64,000 bases of DNA from Pseudophaeobacter profundi (GTDB lineage Bacteria > Pseudomonadota > Alphaproteobacteria > Rhodobacterales > Rhodobacteraceae): contig NZ_JARJEF010000002.1 of assembly GCF_029697505.1 (NCBI RefSeq), positions 434,001 through 498,000 on the forward strand, written 5' to 3'. Below, one piece after another: positions 37,002 through 46,485 of this stretch; the stretch's first letter is position 1; every line of letters begins with the position of its first letter. The translations under genes and the position numbers were made by a program. The notes beneath the pieces are model-generated. The model searched no databases, was not told the origin of the DNA, and worked only from the letters and a program-made list of their open reading frames with translations.

Positions 37002-37042
37002 GTTACCGCTAACGGCGTTTAATTCACGAGGTTAGGGCTAAC
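37002..37042 (-). promoter_or_regulatory. Two GTTA-N4-TAAC dyads upstream of eno (CceR/PckR-type operators)
   Basis: GTTACCGCTAAC at 37002-37013 and GTTAGGGCTAAC at 37031-37042, centres 29 bp apart. The first lies 8 bp beyond the -35, an activator position. The half-sites match the GTTA-CG-TAAC style palindromes of the LacI-family regulators CceR (Rhodobacter) and PckR (Sinorhizobium), which control central carbon genes. The regulator is not encoded in this window. Confidence 0.5.
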
Positions 37043-37116
37043 ATCTCACTGTTTGCGCCACCGGTAGCGATGCCGGTTTGGCCAGGGCTGACACCCGCAT
37101 CGCCAGACCGCCCCGG

Positions 37117-38049
37117 TTACCGCGCCACAACCGCCACGCCATCCCCTGCCGTCGGGCCAGATGCCAGCGCGATTTCACGTGCCATCTCGCGGGCCAGCCG
37201 ACGTTCACGCACAAAGGTGTAAAGCCCAGAGGCAATGATCAGCGCCGCACCACCAAGCGTCAGCGCATCGGGACGTTCGCCAAAAACAAGCACCCCGACA
37301 AGGATCGAAAACAACAGCCGACTATAGCGAAACGGCGTGATCGCCGAGGCATCGCCAATGCGGGTTGCAATCACGATCGCATAATAACCGCCAACGCCGA
37401 AGATGATGCCGCCCAGCATCATCAGCGCCTGTGATCCATCCACCGACACCGGGTCTGCGCCTGTCGACAGCAGCAACAGCCCGCCCGCCACAATCAGCGA
37501 GGCAAAGGCCTGAAAGCTGACTACCGCAGAGGAAATCGACACATCCACCAGACGTGTCAGCAGATCGCGCGCCGCGATGGCCAGAACCGCAAGCAACACC
37601 AGGAAGACAGCAGGGTCAAACCCCGCAAGCCCCGGGCGAACAATCAACAAGACCCCGACAAAGCCCACGCAGATCGCGCTCCAGCGGCGCCAGCCCACCT
37701 GTTCGCCCAGAAACAAGGCGGCGCCCATGGTGATGACCAGCGGCAGCGCCTGAAACACCGCCGCAACGGTAGAGATATCCACCAGCGACAGTGCCGTGGC
37801 AAAGGCCATGGCCCCGATGGCTTCGGCCAGGGTGCGCAGGATTGCCGGCCCACGCCAGGCTGCGGGCGCAAACAGATTGTCGCGCTTATAAATGGCGGCT
37901 ACTGCAAAAACCGCCCCCGAACCCGCCCCCAGCATCATCAGAATCTGGCCCACCGGAATATCCCCGGACAGGCGCTTGATAAACATATCTTCCAGCGTGA
38001 AGGCCGCCATCGAGGCGATAACCAATAGAATTCCATTGAGATTGTTCAT
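37117..38049 (-). CDS. EamA-type DMT superfamily transporter
   Basis: 310 residues, ten predicted helices, with two EamA halves (about 5-135 and 145-285). Begins MNNLNGILLVIASMAAFTL, and the half-site LVITMGAALFLGEQVGWRRW is typical of the family. Members export amino acids, nucleosides or metabolites; the substrate is unknown. AGGAGG precedes the ATG. The last 20 residues (EIALASGPTAGDGVAVVAR) are a soluble tail. It ends upstream of the enolase promoter. Confidence 0.88.
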   Translation of the reverse strand: MNNLNGILLVIASMAAFTLEDMFIKRLSGDIPVGQILMMLGAGSGAVFAVAAIYKRDNLFAPAAWRGPAILRTLAEAIGAMAFATALSLVDISTVAAVFQALPLVITMGAALFLGEQVGWRRWSAICVGFVGVLLIVRPGLAGFDPAVFLVLLAVLAIAARDLLTRLVDVSISSAVVSFQAFASLIVAGGLLLLSTGADPVSVDGSQALMMLGGIIFGVGGYYAIVIATRIGDASAITPFRYSRLLFSILVGVLVFGERPDALTLGGAALIIASGLYTFVRERRLAREMAREIALASGPTAGDGVAVVAR

Positions 38050-38369
38050 GGGCGTCCTCCTGAAATCGGGCAGGATTTAGATGGCCCCTATGCCCCCTGT
38101 TCCCAATGCCCGCACGCGTCTGTCGCCAGGATTTGCGCTGTAGCAATTGCGCCGACGACCCAACCGTGGATGCGGCGAAGCAGCCCCGGCTGCAAGCCTC
38201 TTTGCGACAACGGGCGCAACAAGTTGTGGGGTAAGGCATCACATAAATTGATGTACGTCGCGCGATAGCCCTGCAACCCTGGGCAGGTACAGCAAAATCA
38301 CACTCTCTCTGGGACAGGGGGCTCTACGCTGGGCATTTTTTCCGAGTGAGACGCCCAAGCAATCTGCGG
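38050..38369. other. Intergenic stretch between fur and the EamA transporter
   Basis: About 320 bases. One 62-codon frame (38088-38276, minus) begins with TTG and has no credible ribosome site or family. It should hold the transporter promoter near 38050-38110. There is a T-run (GCATTTTTTCC) at about 38334-38344 on the plus strand but no stem next to it, and no other structure that I can support. Confidence 0.45.
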
Positions 38370-38795
38370 CTACTCTTCGTCGGGTGCCGCGTCCTTCTTC
38401 ATCGGCACACCATAGAGCTCCAGCTTGTGCCCCTTTAGCCGATAGCCAAGCTTTGCGGCGATTTTTTCCTGCAGCGCCTCGATGTCGGGATCGCAGAATT
38501 CAATCACCGCACCGGTGTTGATGTCGATCAGGTGATCATGGTGTTCACGATCCGCATCTTCATATCGCGCCCGCCCATCGCCAAATTCCAGCCGATCCAG
38601 AATTCCCGCCTCTTCAAAAAGTTTGACGGTACGATACACGGTTGCAAGGGAAATCCCTGCATCCAGGGCGCTGGCGCGAGCATAGAGTTCTTCCACATCG
38701 GGGTGATCCGGGCTGTCTTGCAAGGCACGGGCAATCACCCGGCGCTGACCGGTCATCCGCAGGCCCTTGGCCTCACATCGCGCAATAATCGTCAT
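38370..38795 (-). CDS. fur: Fur-family transcriptional regulator
   Basis: 141 residues from ATG 38795. Winged helix with TGQRRVIARALQDS, LDAGISLATVYRTVKLFEEA; the C-terminal domain has EHHDHLIDINTGAVIEFCD, with the histidines and acidic residues of the regulatory metal site, and lacks the HHH plus heme motif of Irr. In alphaproteobacteria such proteins are often manganese-responsive (Mur) rather than iron-responsive, so the metal is open. The usual C-terminal cysteine pairs of enteric Fur are missing. Confidence 0.88.
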   Translation of the reverse strand: MTIIARCEAKGLRMTGQRRVIARALQDSPDHPDVEELYARASALDAGISLATVYRTVKLFEEAGILDRLEFGDGRARYEDADREHHDHLIDINTGAVIEFCDPDIEALQEKIAAKLGYRLKGHKLELYGVPMKKDAAPDEE

Positions 38796-39164
38796 CACGT
38801 ATTACTTTCGTCCACTGATCTGGGTTCCCTATGTAGCCAAACAACGCGCCGACGAAAACCGGAATTCCACTCAGACATCGCATTGACTTTGGCGTCAGAA
38901 CATCCCATGTGGGCTGCAGGTATACTTCCCTGCCGCGTGAGCAGAGACAGCCGAACGCGCAATATGCGCGACAGACCCGCTGTCTAGTGAAGTTCCAAGG
39001 TTCCCAAAATCACGCGTGGGGCACTCGCAAATCCCAGTGGCCGGGCAGTCGCCTGTTGCCGCTCGAGGGCTTTGCCCCAACAAAAAGCCAGCGCCTTTTG
39101 CGACTGGCACAGACGGCGCATGCCGATGGCTCTGCCATGGCACCGGGCCGCGAAAGGACGATAC
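38796..39164. other. Long region between fur and the DEAD-box helicase, probable structured 5' leader
   Basis: About 370 bases with no convincing gene. TATACT at 38921-38926 may be a -10, though no good -35 sits at the right distance. Closer to the helicase there is a hairpin with stem GCCAG+CGC and GCG+CTGGC with one bulged A (39087-39108) and short GGGC/GCCC elements just before it. This would give a leader of more than 200 nt. Cold-regulated helicase messages often have long structured leaders; the link here is inference. Confidence 0.4.
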
Positions 39165-40472
39165 GTGACTGAATTTTCAACAATGGGCCTGCCCGAACAG
39201 GTACTTTCTCGACTGGCTGAAATGGGTCTGAAGGATCCAACGCCAATCCAGGCCCGCGCCATTCCCCATGCACTGAACGGCGAAGATGTGCTGGGTCTGG
39301 CCCAGACCGGCACCGGCAAGACCGCCGCCTTTGGCGTGCCGCTGATTGCCCGGATGCTGGACTATGGCCGCAAGCCCGCCGCCCATACAGTGCGTGGCCT
39401 GGTACTGGCCCCCACCCGCGAGCTGGCCAACCAGATCGCCGCCACCCTCAAAGCGCTGACCGAAGGCACCCCAATGAAAATTGGCCTGGTGGTTGGTGGC
39501 GTCTCGATCAACCCGCAAATCCAGCGGATTTCACGCGGCACCGATATTCTGGTGGCCACCCCTGGCCGCCTGCTCGACATTCTCGACCGCAAAGCGCTGG
39601 ATCTTGGGTCCTGCGATTTTCTGGTTCTGGACGAGGCCGACCAGATGCTGGATCTGGGCTTCATCCACGCCCTGCGCAAGATCTCGGCGCTGCTGCCAGA
39701 CGAGCGCCAGACCATGCTGTTTTCGGCCACAATGCCCAAGCAGATGAACGAGATCGCCAATTCCTACCTGCAGCGCCCCGTGCGTATCGAGGTGACGCCT
39801 CCGGGCAAGCCCGCCGCCAAGGTGACCCAGTCGGTCCACTTCATCGCCAAGGCCGAAAAGCTGAGCCTGCTGAAGGAACTGCTTGCAGACCACAAGGATG
39901 AGCGCACGCTGGTCTTTGGCCGCACCAAACACGGCATGGAAAAGCTAATGAAGACACTGGAGAAATCCGGCTTTTCAGCTGCGGCGATCCATGGCAACAA
40001 AAGCCAGGGGCAGCGTGAACGCGCCTTGGCCGCGTTCAAATCCGGCCAGATCAAAGTGCTGGTTGCCACTGATGTGGCCGCCCGCGGACTGGACATTCCT
40101 GACGTGAAATATGTCTACAACTACGAACTGCCCAATGTGGCAGATGCCTATGTGCACCGGATTGGCCGGACCGCCCGCGCTGGCAAGGATGGCCAGGCGG
40201 TGGCTTTCTGCGCCCCCGATGAGATGGACGAATTGAAGGCAATCCAGAAGGTGATGAAAATCACCATTCCAACTGCCTCTGGCTCCCCATGGGAGGCGAT
40301 GCCAGATCCTGCTGGTGCGTCCCGTGGTGGTCGCCCCGGTGGAAAACCCGGGGGTGGCAATCGCCGTCGCGGCGGCGGCGGTGGCGGCGGACGCGGCCAA
40401 TCCCAGGGCGGTGGCGGTGGCGGTGCGCGCTCCGGCGGCAAGCCCGGTGGCCAGCGGCGTCAGGCCACATAG
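39165..40472 (+). CDS. rhlE: DEAD-box RNA helicase (RhlE-like)
   Basis: 435 residues from a GTG at 39165 with AAAGGACG 4 nt upstream. Motifs: Q motif PTPIQARAIP, Walker A AQTGTGKT, PTRELA, VATPGR, VLDEADQML, FSATMP, ATDVAARGLDIP, YVHRIGRTAR, all intact. The last 70 residues are glycine/arginine-rich (GGGNRRRGGGGGGGRG and similar), an RNA-binding tail. Unwinds RNA for ribosome assembly or decay, especially in the cold. The paralogue type (RhlE or another) is a family guess. Confidence 0.94.
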   Translation: MTEFSTMGLPEQVLSRLAEMGLKDPTPIQARAIPHALNGEDVLGLAQTGTGKTAAFGVPLIARMLDYGRKPAAHTVRGLVLAPTRELANQIAATLKALTEGTPMKIGLVVGGVSINPQIQRISRGTDILVATPGRLLDILDRKALDLGSCDFLVLDEADQMLDLGFIHALRKISALLPDERQTMLFSATMPKQMNEIANSYLQRPVRIEVTPPGKPAAKVTQSVHFIAKAEKLSLLKELLADHKDERTLVFGRTKHGMEKLMKTLEKSGFSAAAIHGNKSQGQRERALAAFKSGQIKVLVATDVAARGLDIPDVKYVYNYELPNVADAYVHRIGRTARAGKDGQAVAFCAPDEMDELKAIQKVMKITIPTASGSPWEAMPDPAGASRGGRPGGKPGGGNRRRGGGGGGGRGQSQGGGGGGARSGGKPGGQRRQAT

Positions 40473-40516
40473 GCCCCACCTGTAAAGGCCTAGGCCAAAT
40501 GCGATGACCTGAATTA

Positions 40517-40547
40517 AAAGGCGCGCTGCTCTATGCAGCGCGCCTTT
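40517..40547. terminator. Bidirectional terminator between rhlE and selO
   Basis: AAAGGCGCGCTGC (40517-40529) with GCAGCGCGCCTTT (40535-40547): a 13-bp perfect stem with a 5-nt loop. Confidence 0.85.
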
Positions 40548-40581
40548 CCTGTTGTCAGTACAATAAAAACCGCCCCACGGA

Positions 40582-42000
40582 TCAGGTGCCGCAAAAGGTC
40601 GCCGCGACGACCTCGTTCTCCTGTGGTGGACGGCGCAGATCTTCTGCATCTGCCTGCACCGTGAATGGATTGGCCAGAACCTGTTGCATCCGTTCAAACA
40701 AGGAAAGATCCCCGGCCACTGCGTCTGCGATCATCTCTTCGATCCGGTGGTTGCGCGGGATATAAACTGGGTTTGCGGCGCGCATCACCGCCTTTGGATC
40801 CTGTTCCTGCGCGCAGCGCTGGCGCCAGCGCCGTTCCCAGCCATCAAAGGCTTCGGGGGCCAGGAACTGATCGCGGGCATCGCCGTCGCCAAGGGCGGCA
40901 AAGACATTGGTGAAATCCGCCTGTCCCTGCTCCAACAGCTCCAACAGCTCCGAGATCAGCTCCATATCCGCGTCCTGCGCAGTCTCCAATCCGATTTTAC
41001 GGCGGAACAGGCGCAGCCACTCGGCCTCAATCAGGGCGGGCATGGCATGTACGATCTCGGTGGCCTCATCCACTGCCTGCTGCGGATCATCCAGCTGCTG
41101 AATCAAGGCGGTGGCCAGCTGCGCCAGGTTCCACACCGCAATGCTGGGCTGGTTCGAATAGGCATAGCGCCCCATCCGGTCGATCGAAGAAAACACCTGA
41201 TCGGCGCGGTAGTGATCCATAAAAGCGCAGGGGCCATAATCAATCGTTTCGCCGGAAATGCTGCTGTTGTCGGTGTTCATCACCCCATGAATAAAGCCCA
41301 CCGACATCCAGGCGGCGATCAACCTGGCCTGCGCATCGCGTACCGCCCGCAGCAGCCCCATGGGCCCCTGCGCCTGCGGATAGTGGCGGTTGATGGCATA
41401 ATCGGTCAGCTGGCGCAGCGCTGCGATCTCACCGCGCGCGGCAAACAGCTGAAAGGTGCCTACCCGCAGATGGCTCGCGGCCACGCGGGTTAGCACGGCA
41501 CCCGGCATCCCGCCTTCGCGCCAGACAGTTTCGCCGGTGGCAACCGCCGCCAGCGCCCGGGTGGTTGGGATCCCGAGTGCGTGCATCGCCTCTGAGATCA
41601 CATATTCGCGCAACACCGGCCCAAGCCAGGCGCGGCCATCGCCCCGGCGCGAATAGGGCGTGCGCCCCGAACCTTTGAGCTGAATGTCATAGCGCTTGCC
41701 ATCCTGGCCCAACACTTCGCCCAGCAGAATAGCCCGGCCATCGCCAAGCTGCGGATTATAAGTGCCGAACTGATGCCCGGCATAGGCCTGGGCCAGCGGA
41801 TCCGCACCACTGGGCATCTGGTTGCCAGCAAAGACCTGTGCCTGTTCCTGCGCGCTGTTGCCAGACACCTGCAACAGATCCGCCAGCGGCTGATTAAAGG
41901 CAATCAGCTGCGGCGCGGTCACCGGTTCCGGCAATTGCTTGCTGTAAAAAAGGGGGCCCAGATGGGCATATGTGTTGTCAAAGGGGATGTGCATAACCAT
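40582..42000 (-). CDS. selO: Protein adenylyltransferase SelO
   Basis: 472 residues. Pseudokinase that transfers AMP to Ser, Thr or Tyr of redox proteins. Core motifs: GDGRAILLGEV, QLKGSGRTPYSRRGDGRA with the inverted nucleotide-binding Lys and Arg, GVMNTDNSSISGETIDYGPCAFMD with the catalytic Asn and metal Asp. It ends with FCGT. A C-terminal cysteine is a feature of the family (selenocysteine in animals), and with the Cys in DYGPC it could form a regulatory disulfide as reported for E. coli SelO. ATG at 42000 or at 41994 is possible. Divergent from the cupin gene. Confidence 0.93.
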   Translation of the reverse strand: MVMHIPFDNTYAHLGPLFYSKQLPEPVTAPQLIAFNQPLADLLQVSGNSAQEQAQVFAGNQMPSGADPLAQAYAGHQFGTYNPQLGDGRAILLGEVLGQDGKRYDIQLKGSGRTPYSRRGDGRAWLGPVLREYVISEAMHALGIPTTRALAAVATGETVWREGGMPGAVLTRVAASHLRVGTFQLFAARGEIAALRQLTDYAINRHYPQAQGPMGLLRAVRDAQARLIAAWMSVGFIHGVMNTDNSSISGETIDYGPCAFMDHYRADQVFSSIDRMGRYAYSNQPSIAVWNLAQLATALIQQLDDPQQAVDEATEIVHAMPALIEAEWLRLFRRKIGLETAQDADMELISELLELLEQGQADFTNVFAALGDGDARDQFLAPEAFDGWERRWRQRCAQEQDPKAVMRAANPVYIPRNHRIEEMIADAVAGDLSLFERMQQVLANPFTVQADAEDLRRPPQENEVVAATFCGT

Positions 42001-42071
42001 AGCGCAAAGATATGCTGCAAATGCAGAATTGCCAGTGCAAATGTACGGCCTGTGTCAATATGAGGAACATC

Positions 42072-42491
42072 ATGACCGCAGATGAAATCATCGCAGAACT
42101 GCAGCTCACCCCCCACCCTGAAGGCGGCTGGTACCGTCAGACCTGGGTGGCGAAAAATGCGGGACGTGCCAGCGGCACCTGTATCTATTTTCTGCTGCGC
42201 GGCGGTGAAACCAGCCATTGGCACCGGGTCGATGCCACCGAAATCTGGCTCTACCATGCGGGCGCGCCGCTGGTTCTGTCCATGTCGCCAGACGACACCG
42301 GCCCGGCGCAGGATCATCTGCTCAGCCCGGATCTGACAAAGGGGCAGCCGCAGCTCATCGTGCCAGAGGGGCACTGGCAGGCTGCGCGCAGCACCGGCGA
42401 CTACACTTTGGTCAGCTGCACCGTCTCGCCCGGTTTTCAATTCGAAGGTTTTGAGCTTGCCGCGCCGGGTTTCGACATTCCGCGCGGATAG
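42072..42491 (+). CDS. Cupin_5 (DUF985) family protein
   Basis: 139 residues from ATG 42072 with GAGGAAC upstream. Cupin strands with metal ligands in ETSHWHRVDATEIWLYHAG; further VPEGHWQAARSTGDYTLVSC and the closing SPGFQFEGFEL. The family has no assigned reaction, and small cupins of this type may bind sugars. Divergent from selO with 71 bp between starts. Confidence 0.88.
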   Translation: MTADEIIAELQLTPHPEGGWYRQTWVAKNAGRASGTCIYFLLRGGETSHWHRVDATEIWLYHAGAPLVLSMSPDDTGPAQDHLLSPDLTKGQPQLIVPEGHWQAARSTGDYTLVSCTVSPGFQFEGFELAAPGFDIPRG

Positions 42492-42538
42492 ATCTGCCCC
42501 TGCGCCCCCTGCAAGCTCCCTGCGCGGGCGCAGGTGGT

Positions 42539-43648
42539 TCAGCGGTCAGGCATGCTGACCACGCCGCCACCGACACAGGCGCTGACCCCCGTTGTGCCCG
42601 GGGCAGAGGTCGCCAGCCCCCGCGCAACCCTCACTGCCAGATAGGCAAAGGCCTGCGCCTCAAGCATATCGCCGTCCAGCCCGACCTCTTCGATCTGTTT
42701 CACCGGACAATCAAGCGAGACCTCAAGCATCTGCATCAGGACTGGATTATGACGGCCACCACCGGTCACCAGAACCACCGAGGGCGGCTCGGGGCAATGC
42801 TCCATCCCCTGCGCCACAGATGCCGCGCACATGGCCGTCAGGGTCGCAGTGGCATCCGCATCGCTCAGCTCGCCGACAAGATCAATCATTTCAGCAAAAT
42901 CATTTCGGTCCAATGACTTAGGCGGCATCTTGGTGAAATAAGGCTCTGCCAGGAATAGTTCTAGCGCACCGGTTTCGACCACGCCCTTGCTGGCAATGCG
43001 CCCATCCTTGTCAAAGGGCTGCCCCAGACGAGTCTGCATCAGATCATTGATCGGCGCATTGGCTGGCCCGGTATCAAAAGCCAAGAGCGCACCCGCCGCT
43101 TCGGGGCTGTCAAAGCGGGGGTCCACATAGGTCAGATTGCCCACCCCGCCGAGGTTTAGAAAGCAAATCGGACCGCTGGCCTTGATGTACTTGGCGCAGG
43201 CAAAGTGGAAAAACGGTGCCAGCGGCGCGCCCTCGCCGCCCAGACGCACATCATCGCTGCGAAAATCCCAGACAACCGGCAGGTTCAGCGCCGCTGCCAG
43301 CCGGGAGCCATCGCCCACCTGCAGGGTGCCCTGCAGGCGCGGAGCATGGGCCAGGGTCTGACCATGAAAGCCAACTAAATCAACCTCTTCAAACCCGGCA
43401 AGCGCAGCCTCATGCGCGGCGTCAACAACACCGGTGGCGGCGATGACCTCGGGCCCGTGCCACAGTCCAAGCGCGGCGCGCAGGGTACTGCGCTCGGCCT
43501 CGCTATAGGGGTGATAGCGGCTGGGGCCAAAGCCGTGGATCGACAACCCGTCGGTTTCCACCACCGCGACATCTACCCCATCCAGCGAGGTGCCGCTCAT
43601 CGCGCCCATTGCGCGCACCACACCCGTCTTGGCGATTGCCTTGCTCAT
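42539..43648 (-). CDS. anmK: Anhydro-N-acetylmuramic acid kinase
   Basis: 369 residues from ATG 43648 (GAGG 8 nt upstream). Phosphorylates anhMurNAc released from peptidoglycan fragments, opening the anhydro ring. Motifs: [43 protein letters not shown], and [15 protein letters not shown]. Together with nagZ further along, it completes a recycling step. Divergent from tyrS. Confidence 0.95.
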   Translation of the reverse strand: MSKAIAKTGVVRAMGAMSGTSLDGVDVAVVETDGLSIHGFGPSRYHPYSEAERSTLRAALGLWHGPEVIAATGVVDAAHEAALAGFEEVDLVGFHGQTLAHAPRLQGTLQVGDGSRLAAALNLPVVWDFRSDDVRLGGEGAPLAPFFHFACAKYIKASGPICFLNLGGVGNLTYVDPRFDSPEAAGALLAFDTGPANAPINDLMQTRLGQPFDKDGRIASKGVVETGALELFLAEPYFTKMPPKSLDRNDFAEMIDLVGELSDADATATLTAMCAASVAQGMEHCPEPPSVVLVTGGGRHNPVLMQMLEVSLDCPVKQIEEVGLDGDMLEAQAFAYLAVRVARGLATSAPGTTGVSACVGGGVVSMPDR

Positions 43649-43872
43649 CCTGCGCCTCATCCCTATGGCCTGCTGTCGCGGCCTGCTATTCTACCCTGTT
43701 CACGCCCCGTCGCCAGACCTGAAACCACCGATAAATACTCACGGTTTCGTCTGCTGTACATATCGGCCTGCAGGATCGCTGAACACAGCCTGAAATTAGT
43801 CGGTAAAACAGGTTCCATGTAACCGATTTGCGGCTTATACACCACGTCGCAAACCAAAAACCGAGGTATACT

Positions 43873-45159
43873 ATGACCTATCACCCCAAATCGGATTTCA
43901 TCGCAGTCATGATGGAACGCGGCTATCTGGCCGACTGCACCGATTATCAGGGCCTGGACGAGGCGCTGCTAAAGGGGGTTCAGCCTGCCTATATCGGTTA
44001 TGACGCCACGGCGCAGTCGCTGCACGTCGGGCATCTATTGAACATCATGATGCTGCGCTGGCTGCAAAAGACCGGTCACAAACCGATCACCCTGATGGGC
44101 GGCGGCACCACCAAGGTGGGCGACCCCTCGTTCCGCTCGGACGAGCGCCCGCTGCTGGGCCCTGAACAGATCGACGCCAATATCGCAGGGATGAAGAAGG
44201 TATTCGCCAACTACCTCACCTATGGTGACGGTGACACCGACGCCCTGATGCTGAACAACGCGGAATGGCTCGACAACCTGAACTACCTCGAGTTTCTGCG
44301 CGACATCGGCCGCCATTTCTCGGTGAACCGGATGCTGTCATTTGAGAGCGTGAAATCCCGCCTCGACCGCGAACAGTCGCTGTCGTTCCTGGAATTCAAC
44401 TACATGATCCTGCAGGCCTATGACTTCATGGAGCTGAACCGCCGCTATGGCTGCACCCTGCAGATGGGCGGATCAGATCAGTGGGGCAATATCGTCAACG
44501 GCATCGACCTGACCCGACGGGTGATCGACCATGAGGTCTATGGCCTCACCTCGCCGCTACTTACGACCTCTGATGGTCGCAAGATGGGCAAATCGCAAGG
44601 TGGCGCGATCTGGCTCAACGGCGAGATGCTGTCTCCTTATGAGTTCTGGCAGTTCTGGCGCAACACTACCGATGCCGATGTGGGCCGTTTTCTCAAGCTC
44701 TATACCGAATTGCCGGTGGACGAATGCGAGCGCCTCGGCGCGCTGCAAGGGTCAGAGGTGAACGCCGCCAAGGTGATCCTGGCCAATGAGGTAACAACCC
44801 TGTTGCATGGTGCCGAAGCGGCCAAAACCGCCGAAGCCACTGCGCGCCAGGTCTTTGAACAGGGCGGCGTCGGGGATGACCTGCCCAGCTTTGCGCTCAA
44901 GCTTGGGGATCTGAACATCATCGACGGCACAACGCTGGAGCGCGAAGGTCAGTTCCTCTCTGCCCCGGCACTCTTTGTTGAGGCCAAGCTGGCCAAGACC
45001 GGCAAGGATGCCAAACGGCTGATCTCTGAAAACGGCGCGCTGATCAACGACGCGCCCGTACGCAAGGATTTCCCCTTTGTAGAAATCAACAGCCTGCGCG
45101 CCCAAACCAAGCTGAGCGCTGGCAAAAAGCGCCACGCACTAGTGCAGCTGGTCGATTGA
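43873..45159 (+). CDS. tyrS: Tyrosyl-tRNA synthetase
   Basis: 428 residues from ATG 43873 with CGAGGT upstream. Class I: HIGH as LHVGHLLN, tyrosine pocket [25 protein letters not shown] as KMGKSQGG; the C-terminal S4-like RNA domain is [17 protein letters not shown] and onward. The KMGKS form is normal for TyrRS. Followed by its own terminator. Confidence 0.97.
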   Translation: MTYHPKSDFIAVMMERGYLADCTDYQGLDEALLKGVQPAYIGYDATAQSLHVGHLLNIMMLRWLQKTGHKPITLMGGGTTKVGDPSFRSDERPLLGPEQIDANIAGMKKVFANYLTYGDGDTDALMLNNAEWLDNLNYLEFLRDIGRHFSVNRMLSFESVKSRLDREQSLSFLEFNYMILQAYDFMELNRRYGCTLQMGGSDQWGNIVNGIDLTRRVIDHEVYGLTSPLLTTSDGRKMGKSQGGAIWLNGEMLSPYEFWQFWRNTTDADVGRFLKLYTELPVDECERLGALQGSEVNAAKVILANEVTTLLHGAEAAKTAEATARQVFEQGGVGDDLPSFALKLGDLNIIDGTTLEREGQFLSAPALFVEAKLAKTGKDAKRLISENGALINDAPVRKDFPFVEINSLRAQTKLSAGKKRHALVQLVD

Positions 45160-45186
45160 TCTACAATCCCGGAACACAAGATATAG

Positions 45187-45212
45187 AACGGGGCCCTTTG
45201 GCCTCGTTTTTT
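45187..45212 (+). terminator. Terminator of tyrS
   Basis: AACGGGGCC (45187-45195) with GGCCTCGTT (45200-45208), one G-U pair, then a T-run. Confidence 0.85.
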
Positions 45213-45268
45213 ATGGGCTATCGCCGTGTTTGACAGCCCCTTGCCGCCCGTCCAGCGCCGCAGCGCTG

Positions 45269-45406
45269 CTACCACAGCAACAGATCAATAAGCGTCAGCA
45301 CCACAAAAACCGGGATCGACAACAGGCTTGCCAGCACAAAAGCGGCGGTCAACGTGGCGCGCGGATTCGGGGCAATGCGCCCAAGGACAGGTTTTGACGT
45401 TTTCAT
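45269..45406 (-). CDS. Small single-helix membrane protein (45 residues)
   Basis: ATG at 45406 to TAG at 45269-45271, 45 residues: a short basic/polar head (MKTSKPVLGRIAPNPR) and one membrane helix (about residues 18-44, rich in Leu, Val and Ala) ending in LLLW. The design is that of a real small membrane protein rather than a random frame. Ribosome site is weak (AGG close to the ATG). It is divergent from the FemAB/GNAT gene across a CtrA-like motif. I know no family for it. Confidence 0.6.
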   Translation of the reverse strand: MKTSKPVLGRIAPNPRATLTAAFVLASLLSIPVFVVLTLIDLLLW

Positions 45407-45413
45407 GCCTGAA

Positions 45414-45428
45414 TTAACCATGATTTAG
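45414..45428. promoter_or_regulatory. CtrA-like motif between the small membrane protein and the FemAB gene
   Basis: TTAA-N7-TTAG at 45414-45428 differs at one base from the CtrA consensus TTAA-N7-TTAA. It lies 25 bp before the FemAB start and 8 bp before the small gene start. One degenerate match in A+T-rich text is weak evidence. Confidence 0.3.
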
Positions 45429-45452
45429 GTTTCTGATTGGTAAACAGGGACC

Positions 45453-46397
45453 ATGCTTGACCAACCCCTGCCTGATATGACGCTGACGCCCGCGCCGCTT
45501 CCCCCGAAGGGCCTTGCGCCCTTGGCACAGTCTGATGCCTTTTATCGCGCACTGTTGGCAACAGGGCAGGCACCGCTTCGGCTGCCTGAACAGGGCAACA
45601 TGCTGGTCACCAGGCGTCGCGTTGCCCCCGGCCTTACACTCGCAATGATCAACCGTGCGCGCCATGATGAGATCAAGCATCTGCGCCAAACATTGCGGGA
45701 CAACGGTCTGGGCCGCACCCCGGTCATATTGTCGCCCGACCACCCCTGCCCCAATCTGATCGAGATCGGCGCCCTGCCGCTGATCAGCCCCGCCGCCGTG
45801 GCGCTGCTCGACCTGACACAGCCCGTGGCCATCCGCCATGCGGCCCTGCATCAGAAATGGCGCAACCGCCTGACGCGGGCACAATCCGCTGGGCTACAGG
45901 TTCGCCGCCAGACGATGCCGCATGTCCCCAACCACTGGCTGTTCACCGCCGATGCCGCGCAGCAGCGACAGCGCGGTTATCGCAGCTGGCCCACTGCGCT
46001 GACCCTGGCCTATGCCAAAGCAAACAAGGGGCAGGCAAAGCTGTTTCAGGCCTTTGAGGGTAGCACACCCATCGCCGCCATCTTGATCCTGCGCCATGGC
46101 AACAGCGCCAGCTACCACATCGCCCACGCCACGGCACGAGGCAAGACACTCTCGGCGCATAACCTGCTGATCTGGGAAGCCATGGCGTGGCTTGCGAGCG
46201 AGGGCTGCCAACAGCTCGACCTTGGGGTGATCAACACAGAAGAAGCCCCAGGTCTTGCCCGTTTCAAGCTGGGCACAGGGGCGCAGCTGAGTCAGCTGGG
46301 CGGCACCTGGCTGCTCTGGCCACCTATGGGGCGACTGCTGCGACCTATCGCGGCGCTGGATCGTGCCCGGATGCGCGCACCATCAGACGCGCCGTAA
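45453..46397 (+). CDS. GNAT/FemAB-like N-acetyltransferase
   Basis: 314 residues, AGGGACC before the ATG. The second half (about 150-275) has the FemAB/GNAT fold: KLFQAFEGSTPIAAILILRH, then SYHIAHATARGKTLSAHNLLIWEAMAWL and a QQLDLGVIN strand. The first half has no clear motif. Related proteins add amino acids or acyl groups to peptides or polysaccharides; the substrate is unknown. Confidence 0.75.
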   Translation: MLDQPLPDMTLTPAPLPPKGLAPLAQSDAFYRALLATGQAPLRLPEQGNMLVTRRRVAPGLTLAMINRARHDEIKHLRQTLRDNGLGRTPVILSPDHPCPNLIEIGALPLISPAAVALLDLTQPVAIRHAALHQKWRNRLTRAQSAGLQVRRQTMPHVPNHWLFTADAAQQRQRGYRSWPTALTLAYAKANKGQAKLFQAFEGSTPIAAILILRHGNSASYHIAHATARGKTLSAHNLLIWEAMAWLASEGCQQLDLGVINTEEAPGLARFKLGTGAQLSQLGGTWLLWPPMGRLLRPIAALDRARMRAPSDAP

Positions 46398-46485
46398 CAA
46401 GCCCCGAACAGAGGACGGACTAGACAGGGCAAACAGGTCTGGTAGTTATTGAACAGACGTTCAGATAACCAAGGGACCCGCACTC

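Noticed and set aside
38088-38276. 62-codon minus-strand frame between fur and the EamA gene
   Set aside because: TTG start with a purine run too close, codon use unlike neighbours, no recognisable protein; left as non-coding.
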